From a virus: a DNA stretch of 58,420 nt. The stretch lies in IMG/VR virus record IMGVR_UViG_3300012936_000015, positions 1-58,420 of that record. One strand, 5' to 3'. The notes below the pieces were generated by a model. The model saw only the letters and a program-made list of their open reading frames with translations, did not search any database and was not told the origin of the DNA. Of this stretch, positions 1 to 5,525 are shown piece after piece. Positions within the stretch are counted from its first letter, which is position 1. The number at the start of each line of letters is the position of its first letter. A program made the position numbers and the translations under genes.

Positions 1-20
1 CACACCACACCACACCAACC
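1..20. repeat. CACACC array, left end
   Basis: The window opens with a C/A-only strand made of CACAC and CACACC units. The same array, in the same orientation, fills the last 70 bases. Same orientation excludes inverted telomere-like ends and suggests one array cut by linearisation, or terminally redundant ends. Confidence 0.85.
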
Positions 21-22
21 AA

Positions 23-64
23 AGTAGGACAGCGACAGCAGGACACCGACAGCAGGACACCGAC
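23..64. repeat. Three 14-bp tandem repeats
   Basis: Unit AGCAGGACACCGAC occurs exactly at 37-50 and 51-64; a copy with two mismatches occupies 23-36. Short directly repeated units beside a low-complexity array and a hairpin cluster resemble iterons of a replication origin, but no function can be assigned from sequence alone. Confidence 0.8.
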
Positions 65-78
65 AAAAACACAGATTT

Positions 79-101
79 TAAATGTATCTTTAAAGAGACA
101 C
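79..101. repeat. 23-bp direct repeat, left copy
   Basis: It contains TGTATCTTTAAAGAGACA and matches 58329-58351 exactly over 23 bases. The core is a near-palindrome that recurs elsewhere in the window (2973, 10365, 35928, 56275). The two copies bracket the CACACC array if the molecule is circular. Confidence 0.85.
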
Positions 102-113
102 TTTCAATTATTT

Positions 114-268
114 GTGTTTCAGTTGGTTAAAACACGAATTTTAACAAAAAAGTTGAGCCGGTCTTCCTGATTGACAGACTGCGACTACCTCTGTTAGAGG
201 GGAAAACCTGCACACCAGAACGCCACGCCCTGCACGTAAGCGAGCTACGTCACGCAAGCCACTTGCGT
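114..268. other. Cluster of four local hairpins, noncoding
   Basis: Stems seen: GTGTTT/AAACAC (114-135), CCTCT/AGAGG with loop GTT (188-200), ACGTA/TACGT (234-250) and ACGCAAG/CTTGCGT with loop CCA (252-268). The stretch from about 150 to 275 is richer in G+C than its surroundings and has no convincing ORF. It could be a structured RNA or a hairpin-rich origin; no known RNA family or tRNA is recognised. Confidence 0.5.
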
Positions 269-286
269 AAGCCATAGGAAAATAAA

Positions 287-318
287 TTTGGTGGTTATAT
301 ATATATATATTATATTTG
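287..318 (+). promoter_or_regulatory. Bacteroidota-type promoter P1
   Basis: TTTG (287-290), a 20-nt spacer, then TATATTTG (311-318): an exact match to the Bacteroidota -33/-7 form TTTG-N19/21-TAnnTTTG. The spacer is an alternating AT tract. Transcription would begin near 323 and run into the structured stretch at 340-403. Confidence 0.7.
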
Positions 319-339
319 CTTTGAAGTATTCATAATGAG

Positions 340-403
340 AAAAGGGCAAGACCAAGGACAAGGGGTTACGAGGTTGAGTCCTTTTCTTTTTTCTACCCCT
401 TTT
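340..403 (+). ncRNA. Candidate small RNA or attenuator between P1 and P2
   Basis: Downstream of P1 there are two purine-rich arms, AAAAGG (340-345) and AAGGGG (360-365), and two pyrimidine-rich arms, CCTTTT (380-385) and CCCCTT (396-401), with a U-rich run at 382-392. The arms can pair in more than one way, so this could be a short terminated RNA or an attenuator before gene 498-1658. A 25-codon ORF (335-412) also fits but looks unlike a protein. Confidence 0.4.
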
Positions 404-404
404 A

Positions 405-436
405 TTTGGTAATGTCTAAATTTTGTCTTATATTTG
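405..436 (+). promoter_or_regulatory. Bacteroidota-type promoter P2
   Basis: TTTG (405-408), 20 nt, TATATTTG (429-436). The stretch around the -7 box is repeated at the promoter before 2319, so the two are copies or under the same constraint. It drives gene 498-1658; the predicted start near 441 gives a leader of about 57 nt. Confidence 0.75.
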
Positions 437-456
437 TTTATTATTAACCGAGTTCT

Positions 457-475
457 ACCTCTCATTTATAGAGGT
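457..475 (+). promoter_or_regulatory. Leader hairpin before the amidotransferase gene
   Basis: ACCTCT (457-462) and AGAGGT (470-475) form a 6-bp stem with a 7-nt loop in the 5' leader. The leader of the 56618 gene has a comparable 5-bp hairpin with a 7-nt loop, so the two + strand units share a leader architecture. Confidence 0.45.
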
Positions 476-497
476 TGCTCACTAAAATTTATAAACT

Positions 498-1658
498 ATG
501 TGTGTTATAATAGTCAAGCAAAGCAAAGACAAAAAAGTTTCGCGAGGAGTTCTTAAAACCTCAAGCAAAGTAAATCCTCACGGATTGGGGGTTGTGTGGT
601 TAGATACATTTGAAGTATCTTATCATAAATCAAAAGATTACAAAGTATTAGATGTTAACAGACCTTATATTGCTCACTTTCGTTATGCGACAGTAGGTAA
701 GGTCAATCGTGCAAATACACACCCTTTCGTGTGTGGTAATAATGCAGATGAGTTGCTTATGATGAATGGGAGTATCTATTCATTAGGCGACCAACAAACG
801 TGTGACACTAAAGTTCTTGCTAATCAATTAGGCGACAAGCCAAGACAAATGTGGAAACAAGAGTTATCAAAATACGATTGTAGATTTACCACAATCAATA
901 CCCGTACGCGTACCTTTCAAATATATAATAAGGAGTTATGGACAAGAAAGAATGGGGTTTGGTTCAGTAAGGACAATGTGTTATTGGACAACGTGGTTGC
1001 AGTATATGGTACACTAAAAAAAGGTTACTCAAACTATCATCATTATTTAAGAAGTTCAAAGTATGTAGGTGGTGGAGTAACACAAGACAAGTATCCTCTA
1101 TTGATTGAGGGATTGCCTTATATGGTAAATAAAAAGGGGGTAGGTCATAACGTAGAGGTGGATGTATTCAAAGTATCCAACACCAAACTTGCAGACTTAG
1201 ACACCTTAGAGGGACACCCTCGTTGGTACAAGAGGGAGATAATACCCATTAAGCTAAAGAGTGGTAAGGTTATTGATTGTTGGTTGTACTTTAATGACAA
1301 ACATATTGGTAAGCATACCCAAATGCACAAGACCTACACTCAGTCGTTCTTTGGTTACAACAGACCAACGTGGAGTAACAAGTGGAATAACTATGGATTA
1401 AGTAAAAGAAAAGCACAAGTGCCCTCGTACGAACCAAAAGAGTTCGATTGGTCTCAGTCCACGTTTGACTTTGACAATGATTTGAAGGTAGACACCTTTC
1501 GCGAGGACGAAATTTTACGCGAAGAGGATTTGTACGATAGAAAACCATTCTGTGTAAATTGTTATAGCGATTTAGACTTTGACGGATTTTCAAACTATCA
1601 TTGTTCCGGTTGCGATAGTTGGTTCACGGAGAACGAAGTGTTAACAGACAATATATAA
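498..1658 (+). CDS. Class II glutamine amidotransferase - gamma-glutamylcyclotransferase-like - zinc ribbon fusion
   Basis: Three domains are visible in 386 residues. The start MCVIIV places Cys2 as the Ntn-type nucleophile of a class II amidotransferase; HFRYAT (about 59-65), THPF (about 74) and NG (about 90) are the substrate and oxyanion motifs. A GGCT/AIG2-like domain follows, with VYGTLKKG near 168 and LDTLEGHP near 234, which includes the conserved acidic residue. The C terminus has two CxxC pairs at about 351-372, a zinc ribbon. Known: the first fold releases ammonia from Gln or acts on gamma-glutamyl bonds, the second cyclises or removes gamma-glutamyl groups. Inferred: partner of the amidoligase at 57279-58274, just upstream on a circular map. 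Regulated by P2 and its leader hairpin. Confidence 0.85.
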   Translation: MCVIIVKQSKDKKVSRGVLKTSSKVNPHGLGVVWLDTFEVSYHKSKDYKVLDVNRPYIAHFRYATVGKVNRANTHPFVCGNNADELLMMNGSIYSLGDQQTCDTKVLANQLGDKPRQMWKQELSKYDCRFTTINTRTRTFQIYNKELWTRKNGVWFSKDNVLLDNVVAVYGTLKKGYSNYHHYLRSSKYVGGGVTQDKYPLLIEGLPYMVNKKGVGHNVEVDVFKVSNTKLADLDTLEGHPRWYKREIIPIKLKSGKVIDCWLYFNDKHIGKHTQMHKTYTQSFFGYNRPTWSNKWNNYGLSKRKAQVPSYEPKEFDWSQSTFDFDNDLKVDTFREDEILREEDLYDRKPFCVNCYSDLDFDGFSNYHCSGCDSWFTENEVLTDNI

Positions 1659-1667
1659 TATAAATGT

Positions 1668-1698
1668 GTGGGGGTTGTTTATTTAAAGACACCCCCAC
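1668..1698. terminator. Hairpin after the amidotransferase gene
   Basis: GTGGGGGT (1668-1675) pairs with ACCCCCAC (1691-1698) across a 15-nt loop that contains TTTAAAGACA, a half of the dispersed TTTAAAG motif. There is no strong T-run after it, so it may stabilise mRNA or attenuate as well as terminate. Confidence 0.5.
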
Positions 1699-1713
1699 TT
1701 AAAAAACAAAATT

Positions 1714-1893
1714 ATGAACAAAGCAGATAAATTAATAAAAGACATCTATCACAATATCAATGAGTTGTTGGAACAGAATCATATGGTACACGGAGACAAT
1801 AATGAGTGTGGGGGTAGAGTGTTGGGTATAAGGCAAGAATACAACAAGGTATTAGATAGGATAGAGGAGTATTGGGGATTAGAACAATTTTAA
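1714..1893 (+). CDS. Small hypothetical protein (59 aa)
   Basis: Starts at an ATG in the AAAATTATG context shared by several + strand genes. The product is predicted to be helical and carries a CGG turn in the middle and a WGLEQF end. No family is recognised. It lies between the fusion gene and two more small acidic genes with gaps of about 20 nt, so it is probably co-transcribed with them. Confidence 0.6.
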   Translation: MNKADKLIKDIYHNINELLEQNHMVHGDNNECGGRVLGIRQEYNKVLDRIEEYWGLEQF

Positions 1894-1915
1894 CAATTAA
1901 ATAATAAATAAAATT

Positions 1916-2071
1916 ATGAGAACAATGGAAATCGAAAAATTTATAGAACAATATATTTTGCCCACAGAAACATCACACACAAGATATTTATACTCAACGG
2001 GCGAAATAGATTACGATACTGAGTATTTAATAGAGTGTGCAACAGAATTAGGAATCAAATTAGAAAAATAA
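1916..2071 (+). CDS. Small acidic hypothetical protein (51 aa)
   Basis: ATG in the AAATTATG context; the product is acidic, begins MRTMEIEKFI and ends GIKLEK. No family recognised. The next gene begins 5 nt after the stop, which supports one operon. An alternative start is Met4. Confidence rests on start context and spacing, not homology. Confidence 0.6.
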   Translation: MRTMEIEKFIEQYILPTETSHTRYLYSTGEIDYDTEYLIECATELGIKLEK

Positions 2072-2075
2072 AATT

Positions 2076-2252
2076 ATGGAAACAAGAAACGATTTAGATT
2101 ATGCAAATTCTCAACCAAATGAGAATGAATTAGAACTAACAGATTTAAAAGAAGAGTTAGAGTGGTGGAGAACTTATGGAGAATATGTAAATACAAATTA
2201 CTCAGGCGTATGTGCAGAGGCTTCTGCTTATGCAGACGGAGATGTAGATTAA
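2076..2252 (+). CDS. Small acidic hypothetical protein (58 aa)
   Basis: Starts in the same AAAATTATG context. Strongly acidic, with EELEWWRTYGEY in the middle and an Asp-rich end (ADGDVD). Acidic early phage proteins sometimes mimic DNA to inhibit host enzymes, but nothing in the sequence shows that here. Followed by promoter 2263-2294, so it ends its transcription unit or reads through. Confidence 0.6.
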   Translation: METRNDLDYANSQPNENELELTDLKEELEWWRTYGEYVNTNYSGVCAEASAYADGDVD

Positions 2253-2262
2253 CTAAATAGAA

Positions 2263-2294
2263 TTTGGAGTTGTTCAAATTTTGTCTTATATTTG
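2263..2294 (+). promoter_or_regulatory. Bacteroidota-type promoter P3
   Basis: TTTG (2263-2266), 20-nt spacer, TATATTTG (2287-2294). The -7 box overlaps a TTG that could be read as an upstream start codon of the next gene, which argues that the real start is the ATG at 2319. Confidence 0.75.
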
Positions 2295-2318
2295 TTTAAT
2301 AAATTAAATTATAATAAT

Positions 2319-2561
2319 ATGAAACAGTTTAAAAAAGACTTAAAAAAAATTATCAAATCAATGTTTAACACCACGTACGAAAGATTAAAACTATTAGTCT
2401 TATTACTTATGACCATTGGTTCATTGGGTGTTGGAATATACATCATAGGAACAACAATAGGAAGTTGTGGTTGGAATATACTCTATTTCTTATTGGGTTG
2501 TGTAGGTGTGTGGTTCGGTATTGGTATGATAGATATGTTTAAAGATTCATTTAAAAACTAA
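2319..2561 (+). CDS. Small membrane protein (80 aa)
   Basis: A basic, amphipathic N terminus (MKQFKKDLKKIIKS) is followed by two hydrophobic segments at about residues 23-44 and 50-70, separated by a short SCGW turn, and a short polar tail. Two-TM inner-membrane topology is inferred. The start at 2319 was preferred over a TTG at 2292 because that codon lies inside the -7 box of P3. No family recognised; early expression suggests host takeover or exclusion, but this is speculation. Confidence 0.65.
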   Translation: MKQFKKDLKKIIKSMFNTTYERLKLLVLLLMTIGSLGVGIYIIGTTIGSCGWNILYFLLGCVGVWFGIGMIDMFKDSFKN

Positions 2562-2581
2562 CAAATTAAAATTTTAAAATT

Positions 2582-2971
2582 ATGGGAAGGTATTATTCAG
2601 GCGACATAGACGGAAAGTTTTGGTTCGCAGTTCAAAGTTCAGATTGTGCAGATAGATTTGGTTCAACGGGTTCGACACCAAACTATTTAGATTATTGGTT
2701 TGACGAAAGTCACTTAGATTGTATTAAGAAAGAATTAAGTGAGATAGAAAAAAACTTAGGAGAAAACTTAGAGTTGCTCGAAGAGTTTTTTAAAACCAAC
2801 AATGGTTACAACGAACAGATGATTAAAGATTTCTACAAAGAAAAAGGTAAAACGATAGGAGACGGAGACCTTAAGCATTTAATCGAAGAGTACGCAGACT
2901 ATGAGTTTGGTAAGAAAATCAGAGATTGTGTTAAGGAAACCGGAGAATGTAGTTTTACGGCAGAATTTTAG
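2582..2971 (+). CDS. Hypothetical phage protein (129 aa)
   Basis: Starts MGRYYSGDIDGKFWFAVQSS and is soluble and acidic, with Cys residues at about 21, 36 and near the C terminus. I recognise the RYYSGDI...GKFWFAVQSSD opening only as a recurrent phage or mobile-element protein of unknown function. It is the last gene before a strong terminator at 2996-3018, so 2319-2971 forms a two-gene unit from P3. Confidence 0.7.
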   Translation: MGRYYSGDIDGKFWFAVQSSDCADRFGSTGSTPNYLDYWFDESHLDCIKKELSEIEKNLGENLELLEEFFKTNNGYNEQMIKDFYKEKGKTIGDGDLKHLIEEYADYEFGKKIRDCVKETGECSFTAEF

Positions 2972-2972
2972 T

Positions 2973-3018
2973 GTGTCTTTAAAGACACGAAAAGAGGGGA
3001 CTTTTGTCCCCTTTTTTT
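2973..3018 (+). terminator. Perfect palindrome followed by an intrinsic terminator
   Basis: GTGTCTTTAAAGACAC (2973-2988) is a perfect 16-bp palindrome just after the stop codon. Then GGGGAC (2996-3001), loop TTTT, GTCCCC (3006-3011) and a 7-T run form a strong intrinsic terminator. The same GGGGAC/GTCCCC arms recur at 34728 and 58301. Confidence 0.85.
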
Positions 3019-3044
3019 ATGCTCAAAAATAAATAAACACTCAC

Positions 3045-3075
3045 TTGCTTTTAATCTAATTTTATACTATCTTTA
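3045..3075 (+). promoter_or_regulatory. Bacteroidota-like promoter P4
   Basis: TTGC (3045-3048), 19-nt spacer, TATCTTTA (3068-3075), a near match to TTTG-N19-TAnnTTTG, between a terminator and the ATG at 3098. Predicted to start the long replication operon. Confidence 0.55.
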
Positions 3076-3097
3076 TACTAAAATTAAATCAAATAAA

Positions 3098-3424
3098 ATG
3101 CAAGATAGAATTAAATTAACAATAAGTAGATTAGAAAAATCTAAAAACCCCTCGGCTTTTTATATTGAAAAGTTGAAGGAATTACTTCAGAGTCCAACCA
3201 AAGAAAAGTGGGTAAACACCGGACAGTATCACAATGCAAAAATTTTCAAACGAAACTATCCAGAGTTTGACATACCTAAAGGAGTTAAGCAGGTAATGTT
3301 TTATGCAGGAGATTATATCGTGTGTTTACACAACGATACTTTCGTATGGAATGGTTGCGAGTTCAAAGACCTAAGTGATATTGAAAATTGTATTTGGAAT
3401 AAAGAAAGTAAAAACTATGAGTAA
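3098..3424 (+). CDS. Hypothetical protein (108 aa)
   Basis: First gene after P4. The N-terminal 40 residues are helical and basic (DRIKLTISRLEKSKN); the rest looks like a small beta domain with GDYIVCLHNDTFVWNGCEF. No family recognised. Its last codons overlap the ATG of the next gene by 8 nt, so translation of the two is coupled. Confidence 0.65.
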   Translation: MQDRIKLTISRLEKSKNPSAFYIEKLKELLQSPTKEKWVNTGQYHNAKIFKRNYPEFDIPKGVKQVMFYAGDYIVCLHNDTFVWNGCEFKDLSDIENCIWNKESKNYE

Positions 3425-3692
3425 AGAAAAAATACAACAAGTAAGCAGAAAGGTTTATGAGATGTTAGCATCTAAGAATGATGCGTATGGAGATTCGGCA
3501 CTGAGTCCTATAAATATATTTAGTAAAGGAAACGCAAGTGAATCCTTGTGTGCAAGAATAGACGACAAATTAGCGAGAATAAAAAATCGTGGGTTGTCAG
3601 ATGAAACCGAAGATACACTCTTTGATTTATGTGGATACCTTATATTATTAATAATAGCAAAAGAAAACGAAAATGAAAAAAGAGATATTTAA
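3417..3692 (+). CDS. DUF1599/Nmad-like small protein (91 aa)
   Basis: KVYEMLASKNDAYGDSAL, ARIDDKLARIKN and DTLFDLCGYLILL match the pattern of the DUF1599 family (K..DYG near the start, R..DK.aRi, and D..DL.gY.il.l near the end). Known: these small all-helical proteins resemble MazG-type nucleotide pyrophosphatases and are linked to phage nucleotide or DNA modification; the reaction is not established. ATG at 3417 is preferred over the longer reading from 3375 because it overlaps the previous stop. Confidence 0.65.
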   Translation: MSKEKIQQVSRKVYEMLASKNDAYGDSALSPINIFSKGNASESLCARIDDKLARIKNRGLSDETEDTLFDLCGYLILLIIAKENENEKRDI

Positions 3693-3972
3693 TCAGTATG
3701 TAAAAAACGTTGCTCAAGCTTTTGAAGTTCAGGCATCAGACATTTTTACTAAAACAAAAGAAAGAACAAAAGTTGACGCAAGACACCTTTTATACTACCT
3801 GTGTAAAAAAAGACCTATGCGAATAACATACATTCAAAAGTACATGGAGGACAGAGGATATAAAATAAATCACTCTTCTATTATACACGGCATTACACAA
3901 GTAGAAAATAGAATAGAACAAGACCAAGATTACTTAACACTTATAGACAGAATTGCTAATCAAGATGTATAG
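3673..3972 (+). CDS. DnaA domain IV-like DNA-binding protein (99 aa)
   Basis: Residues about 32-80 match the DnaA C-terminal domain: KVDARHLLYYLCKKRPM corresponds to the first helices, and HSSIIHGITQVENRI to the signature helix (DHTTVIHA... in bacterial DnaA). The AAA+ ATPase domain is absent. Known: domain IV binds DnaA boxes. Inferred: marks a phage origin or competes with host DnaA. It overlaps both neighbours by about 8-20 nt in a tight replication operon; a second DnaA-like protein is at 11170. Confidence 0.75.
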   Translation: MKKEIFNQYVKNVAQAFEVQASDIFTKTKERTKVDARHLLYYLCKKRPMRITYIQKYMEDRGYKINHSSIIHGITQVENRIEQDQDYLTLIDRIANQDV

Positions 3973-4372
3973 TATCGACCAAGTATTTCAACAAGCATTA
4001 ATAGACAGAGAAAGTGCATTACTTAATAGTAGCTTATACCAAGCAAGACTATTGCGTGGTATAAAAATAGTTAGGGACAATGAAACTTTAGAGATTGAGA
4101 TATTTAATACCACAATAGGTGGAGATTTTTATAAAGAAATAACTCCAGAACAATATAAACTTTTTTTAGATAATGGTTGGAAAGTTGGGGTTTATGTTAT
4201 ATCTTTGTCTAACTATCGTAGAAAACTTGTTAAGATTGAACAGAGTATTAAAGACGAGTTAAGCAATAGAAAAAACGCAAAGAGTATTAAAATGGCTAAG
4301 CAACGTAGACTAACCATTCTTAAAAACTTTAGCGAAGTGTCAAACAAATTAAAAGAATTACAAAATGAGTAA
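3965..4372 (+). CDS. Hypothetical protein (135 aa)
   Basis: Starts at ATG 3965 inside the end of the previous gene; an upstream TTG at 3953 is less likely. The middle (GDFYKEITPEQYKLFLDNGWKVG) resembles a small folded domain and the C terminus is a basic helix (RKNAKSIKMAKQRR) ending in a possible coiled coil. No family recognised. It overlaps the annealing protein gene by 8 nt, so a role in replication or recombination is plausible. Confidence 0.65.
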   Translation: MYSIDQVFQQALIDRESALLNSSLYQARLLRGIKIVRDNETLEIEIFNTTIGGDFYKEITPEQYKLFLDNGWKVGVYVISLSNYRRKLVKIEQSIKDELSNRKNAKSIKMAKQRRLTILKNFSEVSNKLKELQNE

Positions 4373-4967
4373 ATCAAAAAATTATTACAAAGAACTATCA
4401 GAACTACCTATTAAAAGATTAGTAGAAAAAAAAGGTGGGTTAGATTATTTATCGTGGTCTAACGCATGGGATATGTTAAAGAAAGTATATCCTAACGCAC
4501 AAAGAAAAGTTTATGAATGTGAGTCTACCGGACTTAATTATTTTTCAGACGGAATCAGTGCTTACGTAAAGGTGGGTATAATAGTAAATGATATAGAGCA
4601 TATTGATTACCTGCCGGTTATGGACTTTAGAAACAAATCTATACCTATGGCTAAAATGACATCATTTGATGTTAGCAAAACTATTCAAAGAGCAACGGCA
4701 AAGGCTATTGCAATGCACGGGTTAGGTCTTTCACTTTGGACAGGAGAAGATGTTCCCTCTCAACCCAAACCAAGTTTAGAAAACAAACAAATTACTTTAG
4801 ATATTGGAAGTGATTCGTGGGGTAAAGCATTAAAATATGTTGTTGCAAATAAGCATTTGGGCATTGAAAAACTTGTAGCTATGTTATCTAAAAAATACAA
4901 AGTAACAAGTGTGGTAAAAAAAGAGATTGAGAAAACTATTAACATGAATACTTTACAACCTAAATAA
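4365..4967 (+). CDS. Single-strand annealing protein, DUF1071/Sak3-like
   Basis: LDYLSWSNAWDMLKKVYPNA near residue 25, LPVMDFRNKSI near 85 and FDVSKTIQRATAKAIAMHGLGLSLWTGED near 100-130 match the DUF1071 family, which belongs with phage single-strand annealing recombinases. It promotes annealing of complementary ssDNA and works with a 5'-3' exonuclease and an SSB, both encoded downstream (5526 and 6277). About 200 residues is usual. The C-terminal 50 residues are Lys-rich. Confidence 0.8.
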   Translation: MSKSKNYYKELSELPIKRLVEKKGGLDYLSWSNAWDMLKKVYPNAQRKVYECESTGLNYFSDGISAYVKVGIIVNDIEHIDYLPVMDFRNKSIPMAKMTSFDVSKTIQRATAKAIAMHGLGLSLWTGEDVPSQPKPSLENKQITLDIGSDSWGKALKYVVANKHLGIEKLVAMLSKKYKVTSVVKKEIEKTINMNTLQPK

Positions 4968-4969
4968 TT

Positions 4970-5089
4970 ATGGAAAATATATTAACAATAATTTTAGTGG
5001 GAGTTGCATTTGGTATGGGTGTCTTAGCCGGTATGTATATAGTAACTCAAATGTCTAAATGGATAACTAAACAAATAAAAAAGAAATAG
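4970..5089 (+). CDS. Single-TM micropeptide (39 aa)
   Basis: A short start (MENIL) leads into one hydrophobic segment of about 22 residues and a basic tail (KWITKQIKKK), so the C terminus should face the cytoplasm. It sits two nucleotides after the annealing protein and two before the next gene, which supports real translation. Function unknown. Confidence 0.6.
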   Translation: MENILTIILVGVAFGMGVLAGMYIVTQMSKWITKQIKKK

Positions 5090-5091
5090 CT

Positions 5092-5214
5092 ATGTGTTGG
5101 AATACAGAACCTTATCAAGAGTTAGTAGATAAAAAAGAGTGCTTATATTGTGGGGAAGAATCTAACAATGATTTTTGTTCAAAGGGTTGCAGTAAAGCTT
5201 ACTTTAATGATTAA
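5092..5214 (+). CDS. Small zinc-ribbon protein (40 aa)
   Basis: CLYCGEESNNDFCSKGCSKA has the four-Cys pattern CxxC-x8-CxxxC of a minimal zinc finger. Spacing to the previous stop is 2 nt. A nucleic-acid or protein contact role within the recombination operon is inferred. Confidence 0.6.
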   Translation: MCWNTEPYQELVDKKECLYCGEESNNDFCSKGCSKAYFND

Positions 5215-5221
5215 TAATAAC

Positions 5222-5303
5222 AAAGGGGGGATAGTAATGAGTAACATAATTATGTCGTCTCCGTTACTCACCCATGAAGGGACTTTGTGTACTTTTCCCC
5301 TTT
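5222..5303 (+). promoter_or_regulatory. Structured leader with mutually exclusive pairings, possible attenuator
   Basis: TGAGTAAC (5238-5245) pairs with GTTACTCA (5263-5270). AAAGGGG (5222-5228) can pair with CCCCTTT (5297-5303), but so can AAGGG (5277-5281), which would make a compact terminator with a T-run at 5301-5305. Two arms competing for one pyrimidine arm is the layout of an attenuator. It occupies the gap before 5324 and the exonuclease gene. Confidence 0.5.
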
Positions 5304-5323
5304 TTGTTTTAACTTAAAAAACT

Positions 5324-5524
5324 ATGATTAAAAAAATAAATATTAAAGACTTAGCCTATTTATTAGCAAGAAAAAAAGTAGAAAAAAAATTTAAGAAAAG
5401 TGGATACTCCCCATACAAACATTGCATTGAAGAGTATGTCGGTCAATCTTTTACTAAAGAAGCCCAGAAGATATTCGATAAAGAGTATGCAGATTATTTA
5501 GAAACAATCAATAAAGCAAATTAA
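5324..5524 (+). CDS. Hypothetical protein (66 aa)
   Basis: Small basic protein (MIKKINIKDLAYLLARKKVEKKFKK...), helical, no membrane segment and no recognised family. It is the first gene after the structured leader and ends 1 nt before the exonuclease start, so it is in the same operon. Confidence 0.65.
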   Translation: MIKKINIKDLAYLLARKKVEKKFKKSGYSPYKHCIEEYVGQSFTKEAQKIFDKEYADYLETINKAN

Positions 5525-5525
5525 A

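Noticed and set aside
335-412. 25-codon ORF in the possible sRNA
   Set aside because: Composition (Gln/Gly then Phe/Ser/Pro) follows from the purine and pyrimidine arms of the hairpin; no relative recognised.
1291-1593. 100-aa antisense ORF inside the amidotransferase gene
   Set aside because: Shadow of a strongly coding frame on the other strand with no domain or promoter.
3375-3416. Longer reading of the DUF1599-like gene
   Set aside because: The extension runs through the end of the previous gene; the ATG at 3417 has the typical 8-nt overlap and keeps the family length.
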